A stretch of 64,000 bases of DNA from DASXVX01 sp036504075 (GTDB lineage: Bacteria; Bacillota; Sulfobacillia; Symbiobacteriales; Symbiobacteriaceae). Both the position numbers and the translations under genes were made by a program. The DNA is taken from assembly GCA_036504075.1 (NCBI GenBank), contig DASXVX010000072.1:69024-133023 (forward strand). Direction: 5' to 3'. Positions 33,494 to 40,657 of this stretch are shown here, piece by piece; within the stretch, counting starts at the first letter, position 1; each line of letters begins with the position of its first letter. Under the pieces are notes generated by a model. It searched no databases, was not told the origin of the DNA, and worked only from the letters and a program-made list of their open reading frames with translations.

Positions 33494-33864
33494 CGCACTG
33501 CCGCCTCCTTCCGCACGTACCGGCCATCGCCGAGGCTCTCGATGCCCGGCGCGCTCTTGATCACGAAGCACTCCGCCGCCGGGTAACCCACCAGGTGCCG
33601 GTAGTCCCGCTCGACCGTAACCAGCCCCCGGCGCGAGTCGTACGCCACGAACAGCGCCGGCCCGTCAGGTGTAGCGACTTCCCCGGCCGACGGGTCATAC
33701 TGCGCCCGCTGAGTCGCCGAGTCGGCGTCCGCCGGCGCACCCTCCGAATGCTGCCGGTCGTACTCCTCCCGTGCGTTCGTGAAATCCACCACGTGCGGGC
33801 ACGCCAGGCACGTGTAAATCACGTGGTTGTCCTTCATGCCCCGGACCCAACTGTGAATGCACAA
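33490..33864 (-). CDS. small protein with CxxC pair
   Basis: A 124-residue protein. TTG 33864 is chosen because GGAGG lies 8 bases upstream (MCIHSWVRGMKDNHVIYTC). The N-terminus has a His/Cys set (CIHSW and CLACPH) typical of a small zinc finger; the C-terminal 50 residues are beta-rich. Function unknown. Confidence 0.6.
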   Translation of the reverse strand: MCIHSWVRGMKDNHVIYTCLACPHVVDFTNAREEYDRQHSEGAPADADSATQRAQYDPSAGEVATPDGPALFVAYDSRRGLVTVERDYRHLVGYPAAECFVIKSAPGIESLGDGRYVRKEAAVR

Positions 33865-33881
33865 GTCAATCACCTCCACGT

Positions 33882-34109
33882 CTAATAGCTGATGATGCCG
33901 CGATGCCGCCGCGCCTGGCTGCGCCACTCCGGTACCGGACCGGGCAGCTCGGGCGGAGGTGGTGTCACCTTGACGATTTGCATCCGGCCGGCGTCGCCCT
34001 CGTGAGCGGCCACTGCCGCCGCCGGGTCCGTATGCTCCTCCGGCGTGCAAGTGCAGTTCCCGTGCTTCCATTCGCACCGCGGACCATGAACCAACATCAG
34101 CGCCGGCAT
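33882..34109 (-). CDS. small Cys/His-containing protein
   Basis: A 75-residue protein with ATG after AGGTGAAAGCG. It starts MPALMLVHGPRCEWKHGNCT, with Cys and His residues spaced as for a metal site, and has a Pro-rich middle. It follows the replication-protein gene. Confidence 0.55.
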   Translation of the reverse strand: MPALMLVHGPRCEWKHGNCTCTPEEHTDPAAAVAAHEGDAGRMQIVKVTPPPPELPGPVPEWRSQARRHRGIISY

Positions 34110-34125
34110 CGCTTTCACCTCGTTT

Positions 34126-34956
34126 CTATGGCCCGGGCCCCGCCCTGGCCTCATAGTCGGCCCTCTGCCACCCCACCCGGAGCTTTCGCCCCAGAGCGCT
34201 TTCGAACGCCTGGAGAATCACCCGTTCCCAACGGAATAACCGCTCCAAGACATCCTTGCCGGGCGGGATCTCCACTGTTAGCAAGTCACCCTGCACCCCA
34301 ACCGGCCGGGCCTCCTTGAGCAAATCGGCCGCCTTGGTAGTCAGGCCACCCTCCGAGACCAGATGTCTGACCGTCCTGTCCCACGCCTCGCGCACGTCCG
34401 CGGGCGTTTCTTCTTCAGGAGGGATGGAAGGAATGTCTTCTGTTATGTCTGTCTCTATCTGCATTGTCTTAATAGAAGGCTCGCGAAGGTCGCAAAGTTG
34501 AAAGGTTGAAGGATTTAAAAGTTGCAAAGTTTGAGGGTTACAAGGATTTTCAACCTTTGAACCGTTCAACTCTGTGGGCGTCAGGGTCTGCGACACTGAG
34601 GAAGGCGAAGTATTGGGCACAGGTGAACGCTCGCGTTGCCACTTCTGGCTGTCTCGAACCTCGATCTGAAACCCGCCCTTGCATTGCCGCGCGATTACGT
34701 ATCGCCCTACGTGAAGCAGCTTCAGGTGATTGCGCACCGTCTGGGCATGTACCCCGAAGGTAACGCCGATCTGCTCGGCCGTGATCACAGTACCCCCGAG
34801 AACCCGCCCGCGGTTCTCACCGTCTGGCGCCTGGTACTCCTCTGTAACCCGGTCGCAAAGCCACATGTAAACCCAAATGGCGGCGCCCATGTTCTCGTAG
34901 TGCTCCTGGGTCAGCAGGTGGTTTCGGAGGCCAATCGGGTACGACTTGTCTGCCAT
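34126..34956 (-). CDS. replication-initiator-like protein with HTH
   Basis: A 276-residue protein; ATG 34956 follows CCGGAGGTGCCGGC. The N-terminal 100 residues contain a winged-helix/HTH (VITAEQIGVTFGVHAQTVRN), as in phage replication organisers that resemble DnaD or helix-turn-helix initiators. A low-complexity linker of about 60 residues is encoded by an AT-rich, repeat-bearing tract. The C-terminal 100 residues form a helical domain (LLTVEIPPGKDVLERLFRWE). Initiator genes that carry the origin in their middle are known from lambdoid phages. The function here is inferred from this layout. Confidence 0.65.
   Translation of the reverse strand: MADKSYPIGLRNHLLTQEHYENMGAAIWVYMWLCDRVTEEYQAPDGENRGRVLGGTVITAEQIGVTFGVHAQTVRNHLKLLHVGRYVIARQCKGGFQIEVRDSQKWQRERSPVPNTSPSSVSQTLTPTELNGSKVENPCNPQTLQLLNPSTFQLCDLREPSIKTMQIETDITEDIPSIPPEEETPADVREAWDRTVRHLVSEGGLTTKAADLLKEARPVGVQGDLLTVEIPPGKDVLERLFRWERVILQAFESALGRKLRVGWQRADYEARAGPGP
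34492..34562. repeat. iteron-like AT-rich tract, candidate replication origin
   Basis: Two imperfect direct repeats of about 25 bp (34492-34516 and 34524-34549, both GCAAAGTT... ending GGATTT) are followed by an inverted partner (TCAACCTTTGAAC at 34550-34562). The tract is AT-rich in a GC-rich genome and lies inside the initiator-like gene. Confidence 0.5.
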
Positions 34957-35229
34957 GCCGGCACCTCCGGTAAATGGATCTATGGTCAACCGGCCGCCTC
35001 CCGGGAGACGCCGGAGTCGGGACATCACCGTCAAGACCGTTCCGCCTGCTGTAGCTCAGGCACTCAACCCTGGCGAGGCCGGCCGGCACGTCGCCGGGGG
35101 CGTCTCGTTTGCGGTTCGGTCCGGGACGGGGCTTCTGCCGTCGCCCCAGCCATCAGCTGGAGCGTTTCGCCTGGGCGCCACCGCAGGCACTTGCCCGGCG
35201 TGACCGGGCGCCCTCATCAGGGCAGAGGG

Positions 35230-35490
35230 CTATCGGGACTCAACAATCAACCGGATGACGGTGCGCTCTTCGCCGTCAATCTGCGAGTCCATGAAGGCCG
35301 GCGTGCAGACCAGGTTGATACCCTGGGGCGCCACGAAACCCCGGGTGATGGCCACCGCCTTCACCGCCTGGTTGACCGCTCCGGCGCCGATAGCCTGAAG
35401 CTCCGCCTTGCCCTGCTCCCGAATGACGGCGGCCAGGGCGCCGGCAACTGCGTTTGCACTCGAAGTCCCCGCAACCTTGAGCACTTCCAT
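35230..35490 (-). CDS. spoVS: stage V sporulation protein S homologue
   Basis: An 86-residue protein matching SpoVS over its full length: MEVLKVAGTSSANAVAGALA at the start, ELQAIGAGAVNQAVKAVAIT in the middle and IDGEERTVIRLIVESR at the end. SpoVS is a small Alba-superfamily protein needed for spore coat assembly and septation control in Bacillus and probably binds nucleic acid. ATG 35490 follows AAGGAGG. In this element it may modulate host development or bind element DNA. Confidence 0.92.
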   Translation of the reverse strand: MEVLKVAGTSSANAVAGALAAVIREQGKAELQAIGAGAVNQAVKAVAITRGFVAPQGINLVCTPAFMDSQIDGEERTVIRLIVESR

Positions 35491-35506
35491 GACGTGTGCT
35501 ACCTCC

Positions 35507-35800
35507 TTAGCGGCTCTTGGGCGTCACGATCAGCTTGACAACCTGCTCCAGGCATCCAGACAGGTCCACGACGTCCAACTCGACCCGGCAGACCGGATCC
35601 AGTTCCGCCAGGTCCGGGAACTTGCTGGCGATTGCCACCGCCCGGACGGCCGCGTGGATCGCCCGCTCGTTGATGGCCTGAAGTTCGGCGATCCCGGTTT
35701 GCTTCAGAGCACCAGCAATCGCACCTGCGACACGAGAAGCTTTCGAATCGTGAGCCACCTTCAAGATTTGCCGGTCCATGGTCACGGGCGAAACGTTCAT
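35507..35800 (-). CDS. diverged SpoVS paralogue
   Basis: A 97-residue protein similar to the neighbouring SpoVS: ILKVAHDSKASRVAGAIAGA, then AELQAINERAIHAAVRAVAI. The tail lacks the IDGEERT box and is longer. It lies 16 bases upstream of the spoVS gene, so the two probably arose by tandem duplication and may form heteromers. Confidence 0.85.
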   Translation of the reverse strand: MNVSPVTMDRQILKVAHDSKASRVAGAIAGALKQTGIAELQAINERAIHAAVRAVAIASKFPDLAELDPVCRVELDVVDLSGCLEQVVKLIVTPKSR

Positions 35801-35815
35801 AAATCTGCTGCCTCC

Positions 35816-35914
35816 TTATCTACCGAGCAGCTCCACCAGTTGCGGAATGGCTGCTGCGATTGCCACGATTAACGCACCCAGGAAAATGTACTGCCAGTCC
35901 GAGCGGCTGCTCAT
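35816..35914 (-). CDS. 32-residue membrane peptide
   Basis: ATG 35914 overlaps the preceding stop as ATGA. The product MSSRSDWQYIFLGALIVAIA continues to one membrane helix and a short acidic end. Single-helix peptides of this size are often missed; its role is unknown. Confidence 0.55.
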   Translation of the reverse strand: MSSRSDWQYIFLGALIVAIAAAIPQLVELLGR

Positions 35915-36192
35915 AGCGGCGTCCGCCGCGGGGGTTTCCGCTTCTTCGACCGCTTCGTTTGCGCCTCGATCCGCCCCACGCGCAGGGCGAGAATCTCCCA
36001 CGCCCGTTCGTCACAGCCTGCGTAAAGTTCGACCACCTGACGGCCCATGAACCACACTTGCACCGCCGGCCAGAGCTCCAGGAGGGCTCTGGTCTCAGCG
36101 ATGGCTGCGGCCAGGTCGGGCTCCAGGAAGTGGCCACCACGCCGATACACCCGGCCAAGAACACCCACCCGCTTGAGAATAAAACCGTCCAA
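35911..36192 (-). CDS. small protein of unknown function
   Basis: A 93-residue protein. TTG 36192 is preferred because AGGAGGGG lies 7 bases upstream. It is helical with Leu/Trp-rich segments (AETRALLELWPAVQVWF) and a very basic C-terminus (KRSKKRKPPRR), suggesting nucleic-acid contact. Confidence 0.55.
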   Translation of the reverse strand: MDGFILKRVGVLGRVYRRGGHFLEPDLAAAIAETRALLELWPAVQVWFMGRQVVELYAGCDERAWEILALRVGRIEAQTKRSKKRKPPRRTPL

Positions 36193-36203
36193 CGCAGCCC
36201 CTC

Positions 36204-36509
36204 CTATCTCAGCACCCGCAACTTGCCCAAGCTCCACCAGGGCGGCAGCCGGCTTGCGCTATACATGGTCCACTCCACCGTCACCGCCACGCCGGCGCCG
36301 TACGTCGGAAAAAGAGTCTTGACCGTGCCCCGCCAGTTGGCCCGTTTTGCATCCACAGGGGCCACCCGGGCGCCCGGGGTAAATGCCCCTGCCCTGAGTA
36401 CCCGGTAGTGCCCGCGATCGGTAATGGCCCGGTCAGAATCGTCGGCAGCCACATAAAAAGCTGTGACGATCGTTTCCGGAGATTTATCCGCCACTGCCGT
36501 GATACCCAT
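36204..36509 (-). CDS. small beta-rich protein
   Basis: A 101-residue protein (MGITAVADKSPETIVTAFYV), beta-rich with no Cys, perhaps an SH3-like module (GVAVTVEWTMYSASRLPPWW). It overlaps the 3' end of the gene encoding a 60-residue basic protein by 26 bases. Not recognised. Confidence 0.55.
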   Translation of the reverse strand: MGITAVADKSPETIVTAFYVAADDSDRAITDRGHYRVLRAGAFTPGARVAPVDAKRANWRGTVKTLFPTYGAGVAVTVEWTMYSASRLPPWWSLGKLRVLR

Positions 36510-36666
36510 GCCGTCGGTGGATGGGGTGCACTTCTGCGGCCGTCAGCCGCTCGGCGACCCGGACCATTGCCCGCTTCCGCCGGGCCAGCGCCTTCTTTTG
36601 CCGGAGACCCCGAACCGGCCGCTTCGGGTGGGGCTGGGGCTTAGGCAACGTTACGGTAGCCGTCAT
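36484..36666 (-). CDS. 60-residue basic protein
   Basis: Very basic (Arg, Lys and Pro rich; RQKKALARRKRAMVRVAERL), starting at an ATGA overlap with the upstream gene. Probably binds nucleic acid; unidentified. Confidence 0.5.
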   Translation of the reverse strand: MTATVTLPKPQPHPKRPVRGLRQKKALARRKRAMVRVAERLTAAEVHPIHRRHGYHGSGG

Positions 36667-37019
36667 TTCGGCTCACCTGCTTTCCGCCGACGGACGGCCG
36701 CCCGGCGAATATCGGCCCACGGGCACCTGGTCTGATCGCCGGCGCATATCCGCTCGGGGTGCCCGTCCGGCTCCGCACGCTCGCAGGACATAGACCAGAC
36801 CACCATCCCGCCGTGCCGGGTTTCGTTCTCGTCCAGGTCCGGACACGGCACCACCGCCAGGGCCCGGATCAGCTGGAGACTGCCTACCTGCAGCCGCGTC
36901 CGGCTCACCGTGATGGTGGTCTGATAACCCCGGAGTGGAGCGTCGCACTCTACCGTCTCCCCGGCCGGCAGGATCCCGGCGGCCCATCGCAGCGGGTGGT
37001 GGAGTTTGCGGGTGATCAC
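36663..37019 (-). CDS. Cys-containing early protein
   Basis: A 118-residue protein with GTG 37019 coupled to the upstream stop (GTGA). The C-terminus has CERAEPDGHPERICAGDQ and a later RCPW, so several Cys and His residues could form a zinc site. The N-terminal part is beta-rich. Function unknown. Confidence 0.55.
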   Translation of the reverse strand: MITRKLHHPLRWAAGILPAGETVECDAPLRGYQTTITVSRTRLQVGSLQLIRALAVVPCPDLDENETRHGGMVVWSMSCERAEPDGHPERICAGDQTRCPWADIRRAAVRRRKAGEPK

Positions 37020-37228
37020 GGCCCAGTCGCTCCGGCCTGGCCATCCAGCTCGGCATCCAGCTCCGAAATGCAGTCGGTGCAAAGCTCGTTGTAGTCGCCC
37101 AGGCCGTCGCCGCCGTATGCACCATCGCCACCACTGCCGCGAGCGAACGGCCCATCGATCTTCGCTCCCCGACTCTCCGTAGCGCCGCACCGGTCGCAGG
37201 AGAGTCCCGGTTCGCCCTTATCACCCAT
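37016..37228 (-). CDS. small zinc-ribbon-like protein
   Basis: A 70-residue acidic protein with CDRCGA near the start and CTDCISELD near the end, separated by a Gly-rich loop, a treble-clef-like arrangement. The ATG overlaps the upstream stop by 8 bases. Confidence 0.6.
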   Translation of the reverse strand: MGDKGEPGLSCDRCGATESRGAKIDGPFARGSGGDGAYGGDGLGDYNELCTDCISELDAELDGQAGATGP

Positions 37229-37808
37229 TTGGACCTACCCCCTCCCCGGCCTGGCCGGCGGCCCGCTTGGCTGCCTCCGCCCGAACCTCTTTCATGAGTC
37301 CGAAGTAGGTGTTAAAGCCCTGCGTACCCAGCAGTGATGCGCCGGCGTACTTGGCGTTCGTAAGGAACTCCCGGACGATGCCGTCGATCAGCTCCAGGTC
37401 GGCCATGCCGGCCATCCGCTCCTCAAGGTCCCGGATGTACTCCTCGGCAAGCGACTTCGCGTCCCGATCCCGCCGGAGAGTAGCCTCCAGGGCAGCGTTC
37501 TCCTTGAGCAGGTCCTCGATGTCCTGCCAGCTGGCGGCCAGGCCGACGGCGTCCGGATGATCCGGCGTCAGCGGGTGGAGTACGCCGTCAGTGCAGGCGG
37601 CAAGCACCCGGTGCCTGTCAAGGAGGTCAAGCATGGGAACGGTCGACAGCACCACGTACCGGTTACCAGTGCGCTGTTCCATCAGGTGAACTTCGCCACC
37701 GGCCCGCTGCCATGCGTATGGGCCCGGACGCATCGCCTGGTGGTGGGCCAGGATCTCCGCTCGCTTCTCCTCTGTCAGCCGCTCGGCCGACTCAACTGCC
37801 GCTGTCAT
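37221..37808 (-). CDS. coiled-coil early protein
   Basis: A 195-residue protein; ATG 37808 follows GGAGGGAAAAGTCG and overlaps the LexA-like gene by 17 bases. A globular N-terminus is followed by a coiled coil around residues 105-145 (LLKENAALEATLRRDRDAKS) and a helical end. Unrecognised. Confidence 0.6.
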   Translation of the reverse strand: MTAAVESAERLTEEKRAEILAHHQAMRPGPYAWQRAGGEVHLMEQRTGNRYVVLSTVPMLDLLDRHRVLAACTDGVLHPLTPDHPDAVGLAASWQDIEDLLKENAALEATLRRDRDAKSLAEEYIRDLEERMAGMADLELIDGIVREFLTNAKYAGASLLGTQGFNTYFGLMKEVRAEAAKRAAGQAGEGVGPNG

Positions 37809-38046
37809 CGACTTTTCCCTCCGCGTTCTGTGGTGGAATGATACGCAACTCCCGGGGGCCGCCGCCCCGCTCGATCCAACCCTTGGCCTCCAAAACCGCC
37901 AGCAGGCCGTTGACCGTCGACGCCGAGGTGAGTCCCAGCAACGCGGCGAGTTCCCGTTGGGACGGCGGCCAGCCGTGCTGCTGGATAAACCGCTCGATCG
38001 CCGCCAGTGCATCCGTTTGGCGCTTGCTCAAAAGTTGCCGCTCCAT
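37792..38046 (-). CDS. LexA-type DNA-binding domain without the protease domain
   Basis: An 84-residue protein equal to the N-terminal winged helix of LexA: LSKRQTDALAAIERFIQQHG, then PPSQRELAALLGLTSASTVN. The C-terminal Ser/Lys autoprotease domain is absent. It should bind LexA-like operators but cannot be cleaved by RecA. It may compete with host LexA or act as a stable repressor of the element's SOS-box promoter at 43399. Confidence 0.8.
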   Translation of the reverse strand: MERQLLSKRQTDALAAIERFIQQHGWPPSQRELAALLGLTSASTVNGLLAVLEAKGWIERGGGPRELRIIPPQNAEGKVDDSGS

Positions 38047-38049
38047 GAC

Positions 38050-38415
38050 CTACGCCTCCCGGATCCGTCGCAGGATCTCCCGTACCTGGTGATCGCTGAG
38101 GCTCTTAAACTCGCCGTCCCAGCCGGGGTAGAGCCGGCCCCCGATAAGGCTAATGCGAGCCTTCCGTGCGTAGGCCGTTTGGAGCAGCTCCACAATCAGC
38201 AGCCCCCGGCGTCGAATCGCCACTTTTTCCGCCAACGTTTGAATGGCAGCGTCCCATTCCTCGGGAAGTCGGGCGGAGGCGAGGTAGCGGTCCCGCCGGT
38301 ACTGGGACACGCCGAGGACGTCCCAGGCCTCAGTCATGGCCGCCAGCTGCGCCGGCGTCGGAGTCACAAACTTGTCGTCGTCCTTGAGGCCGGCGAGCGG
38401 CCGGGTCGTAACCAT
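38050..38415 (-). CDS. first gene of the early operon, unknown function
   Basis: A 121-residue protein; ATG 38415 follows GGGAGGGAACGGCC. It is helical with a possible four-helix layout (EEWDAAIQTLAEKVAIRRRG) and ends in SLSDHQVREILRRIREA. It may be a small regulator. The upstream 55 bases hold no gene and probably contain the operon promoter. Confidence 0.6.
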   Translation of the reverse strand: MVTTRPLAGLKDDDKFVTPTPAQLAAMTEAWDVLGVSQYRRDRYLASARLPEEWDAAIQTLAEKVAIRRRGLLIVELLQTAYARKARISLIGGRLYPGWDGEFKSLSDHQVREILRRIREA

Positions 38416-38470
38416 GGCCGTTCCCTCCCCTGCGCTGGGAATGACCGCCGTCACCGCTGGAAGGTATCTA

Positions 38471-38659
38471 TCAACGCGCACCCCGTGTTCGAGCGTTCTC
38501 CGCCCCCGCCTCCTTGCCCGAGGCGGGGGTTCGCTTTGCCAGTTCGTCCTGAACGGTCGCCCTGATCTGCTCCTCGGTCAGGGGCTCGCCTCGGTTTGCC
38601 ACACTCGTCGCCTCTTCGCGGGCAATCCGCCGGATCCGGTTCGTCAGCCACTGCAGCAC
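38471..38659 (-). pseudogene. truncated copy of the helical repeat-protein gene
   Basis: 62 codons starting GTG behind AGAGGAGGCAAGGGCAA. Its first 51 residues (MLQWLTNRIRRIAREEATSV and so on) are nearly identical to the start of the 313-residue protein at 38963; after KEAG the frame diverges. It is a partial duplication that may still be translated. Confidence 0.6.
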
Positions 38660-38753
38660 TTGCCCTTGCCTCCTCTGCTGAAAATCGCCGCCATTTCCGA
38701 AGGGGGTTTATCAGCCAACGTCGAATTTTCGCGTGCGGAAAGGAGGCGAAAAA

Positions 38754-38978
38754 TTGCTTAAACTAGGGCTTTCCGTTGAGGAACTGAACTCGATCAGTGA
38801 CGAGCATCTGACCGCGTTCGTTTTGACCCTTCAGATCGAAAAGGCGCTGGATTCAGAGACTTTGAAGCTTACCCACGCCATCCAGATGGCTGCAGTGATA
38901 TCAAAGGCGCTGATTGACCGCAACAATCAGCGCGTGACACAGCAGTTGGCAGACTTCGGCATTTACCTCGATGACTGA
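38754..38978 (+). CDS. small helical protein between the two repeat copies
   Basis: A 74-residue protein on the rightward strand. TTG 38754 is chosen because AAAGGAGG is 8 bases upstream (LKLGLSVEELNSISDEHLTA). It is acidic and helical, less GC-rich than its surroundings, and overlaps the end of the opposing gene by 16 bases. Not recognised; a cargo or antitoxin-like gene is possible. Confidence 0.6.
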   Translation: MLKLGLSVEELNSISDEHLTAFVLTLQIEKALDSETLKLTHAIQMAAVISKALIDRNNQRVTQQLADFGIYLDD

Positions 38979-39904
38979 AGCCGGCGCTTCAGGTCCTGCA
39001 CCCATTCAGCCATTGCCTCAGCAGCGGGCTTGCTGCTCTGAAGCCAGCGCCTAGATTCCTGCTCCCAGTTAGCCAGGGCCACTGCAACGGCCTCGCTTTG
39101 CTTTTTCATCCCTGCCTCGGTCAAGTGGGCGGGGATGCTCTTTGCCACTTCATCCCGCACGATCGCCCTGATCTGCTCCTCTTGGCGCTGCGCCTCCTGC
39201 GCTTTTCGCGCCTGGGCCAGAAGGCACCGCTCCTGCATCAATCGATTAAGCTCAGCATCAAAAATGGAATGTCCCTCGGTTTGCGCACTTTTGCCGTCCA
39301 CCTTGGCCAGAACCCGTTCGGCGTTTTGCTTTTCAATCTCCGCAAGACCACGCGAAAACGCCTCGTGCGCCTGATCGAAGTCCCGTGTTCTTGCAAGCTC
39401 CTTCTGCGCCTCGGTCAGGGGCACGGCTTGTTCTTCTGTCAGTCCCGCCTCCTTGCCCGGGGCGGGACTACGCTTTGTCAGTTCGTCCTGGACGATCGCC
39501 CTGATCTGCTCCTCTTGGCGCTGCGCCTCCTGCGCTTTTCGCGCCCGGGCCAGTAGGACCCGCTCCTGCATCAATCGATTAAGCTCGGCATCGGCTAGGG
39601 AATGTCCCTCGGCTTTCGCGCTTCCGCCGTCCGCCTTGGCAATCTCCGCAAGCCCACGCAAGAACGCCTCGTGCGCAATATCGAAGTGCCGTTCTCCTGC
39701 AAGCTCCTTCTGCGCCTCGGTCAGGGGCACGGCTTGTTCTTCTGTTAGTCCCGCCTCCTTGCCCGAGGCGGGACTGCGCTTTGTCAGTTCGTCCTGGACG
39801 ATCGCCCTGATCTGCTCCTCGGTCAGGGGCTCGCCTCGGTTTGCCAGGCTCGTCGCCTCTTCGCGGGCAATCCGCCGGATCCACTTCGTCAGCCACTGCA
39901 GCAC
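38963..39904 (-). CDS. helical protein with long internal repeats
   Basis: A 313-residue protein, GTG start behind GGGGAGGGAAGAGCAA. It contains about two and a half copies of a unit of 70 to 110 residues: EEQIRAIVQDELTKRSPA, GKEAGLTEEQAVPLTEAQKE, a variable helix, then LNRLMQER and ARKAQEAQRQ. The DNA of the repeats is almost identical, so the expansion is recent. Long charged helices suggest a coiled-coil scaffold. The start region is duplicated at 38471-38659. Confidence 0.65.
   Translation of the reverse strand: MLQWLTKWIRRIAREEATSLANRGEPLTEEQIRAIVQDELTKRSPASGKEAGLTEEQAVPLTEAQKELAGERHFDIAHEAFLRGLAEIAKADGGSAKAEGHSLADAELNRLMQERVLLARARKAQEAQRQEEQIRAIVQDELTKRSPAPGKEAGLTEEQAVPLTEAQKELARTRDFDQAHEAFSRGLAEIEKQNAERVLAKVDGKSAQTEGHSIFDAELNRLMQERCLLAQARKAQEAQRQEEQIRAIVRDEVAKSIPAHLTEAGMKKQSEAVAVALANWEQESRRWLQSSKPAAEAMAEWVQDLKRRLQSSR
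39165..39820. repeat. tandem DNA repeats within the repeat-protein gene
   Basis: The segment around 39165-39262 recurs at 39493-39590 with few changes, and 39398-39520 recurs at 39698-39820. Together with the 38495-38659 versus 39755-39904 duplication this makes the locus prone to recombination and copy-number change. Confidence 0.7.
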
Positions 39905-39939
39905 TTGCTCTTCCCTCCCCGCTGTGCTGGCTACCGGTA

Positions 39940-40137
39940 CTAGGTAGATTCAGGCTTGTGGGCAGCATTGCGCGCCCACTCTTCGAGCGCCGCCGCGGGG
40001 ACCCGGGTACTCCGCGGCCCCAGCAGCTTGAGGCTCGGAATGATGCCCCGGTTGATCAGTTGGCGGCACGTGCTCTCCTTGATGCCCAGCCGTTCTGCCG
40101 CCTGGCGAACGGTCAAAAACAGGATCTGCTCAGACAT
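39940..40137 (-). CDS. xis: excisionase / MerR-like DNA-binding protein
   Basis: A 65-residue helix-turn-helix protein of the excisionase/AlpA type: LTVRQAAERLGIKESTCRQL, RGIIPSLKLLG, then RVPAAALEEWA. Such proteins bend att-site DNA so that the tyrosine integrase can excise the element. It is the first gene right of the early operon and near the repressor, a usual place for it. A plain regulator of the same fold cannot be excluded. Confidence 0.75.
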   Translation of the reverse strand: MSEQILFLTVRQAAERLGIKESTCRQLINRGIIPSLKLLGPRSTRVPAAALEEWARNAAHKPEST

Positions 40138-40259
40138 TCTGGTCTACCTCCTGAAATTCCAACTCGATCAAGATCACCGACAATCCCCGAAGCTGAATAC
40201 ACGGCTGTAGCATTACTGGGAAAAGCGGCCCCGGTTTGAAGCCAACCGGGGCGGAAACA

Positions 40260-40508
40260 CTATTCTCGGGCTTCGCCACCAGGGTCGTCAGGACTCGAAT
40301 CGGGTCCGTTGTCCCCATAGAAAAGCTCGTCGATGGTGCATCCGAAGAGCTTCGCCAGAGCGGCTGCCATCTCTATCCGCAAAGGCCGCTCTCCAAGCTC
40401 GACCTGCCCATAGGTGCTTCTTGGGATTCCCAGCGCCTTGGCCACAGCATACTGCGACATCCCGGACTTTTCACGATGGGCAGCCAAACTGGCCCGCTGC
40501 TTGGTCAC
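40260..40508 (-). CDS. Cro/XRE-type regulator, leftward arm of the switch
   Basis: An 82-residue XRE-family regulator. GTG 40508 follows GGGAGG. The HTH is GMSQYAVAKALGIPRSTYGQ, followed by LFGCTIDELFYGDNG, typical of short Cro-like or ImmR-like repressors. It is transcribed leftward toward the excisionase and early genes from a promoter overlapped by operator 2, and opposes the larger repressor at 40658. Confidence 0.8.
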   Translation of the reverse strand: MTKQRASLAAHREKSGMSQYAVAKALGIPRSTYGQVELGERPLRIEMAAALAKLFGCTIDELFYGDNGPDSSPDDPGGEARE

Positions 40509-40526
40509 GTCCCGTCCCTCCCTTTT

Positions 40527-40634
40527 GGACCCGTTTCGAGTCCTCTTGAGGCATAGTATACGGACCCGTTTCGAGTCCGTCAAGAGGTTTTCGGACACTA
40601 TTTGAGTCTGCAATTGTGGACGCGCAGCGAGTCC
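40527..40634. promoter_or_regulatory. four 17-bp operators in the divergent switch region
   Basis: GGACCCGTTTCGAGTCC occurs exactly at 40527-40543 and 40562-40578. Variants are at 40593-40609 (GGACACTATTTGAGTCT) and 40618-40634 (GGACGCGCAGCGAGTCC). All share GGAC at one end and GAGTC near the other, as an imperfect dyad. They lie between two divergent repressor genes. Confidence 0.85.
40555..40584 (-). promoter_or_regulatory. leftward promoter of the switch
   Basis: On the minus strand TTGACG (plus 40579-40584) and TATACT (40555-40560... read on the minus strand) are separated by exactly 17 to 18 bases; operator 2 fills the spacer, so a bound repressor would block polymerase. Confidence 0.75.
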
Positions 40635-40643
40635 ATTTACAAT
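40614..40643 (+). promoter_or_regulatory. rightward promoter of the switch
   Basis: TTGTGG (40614-40619) and TACAAT (40638-40643) are 18 bases apart, with operator 4 in the spacer. It would drive the larger repressor gene, which starts 15 bases after the -10 box. Confidence 0.55.
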
Positions 40644-40657
40644 ACAAGGTGAGGGTG

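Noticed and set aside
38733..38753. longer start for the small rightward gene
   Set aside because: The upstream codons contain the ribosome binding site AAAGGAGG itself, so TTG 38754 is the better start.
39165..39820. CRISPR array
   Set aside because: Repeats are over 90 bp, coding and tandem in frame; no short repeat/spacer pattern occurs anywhere in the window.
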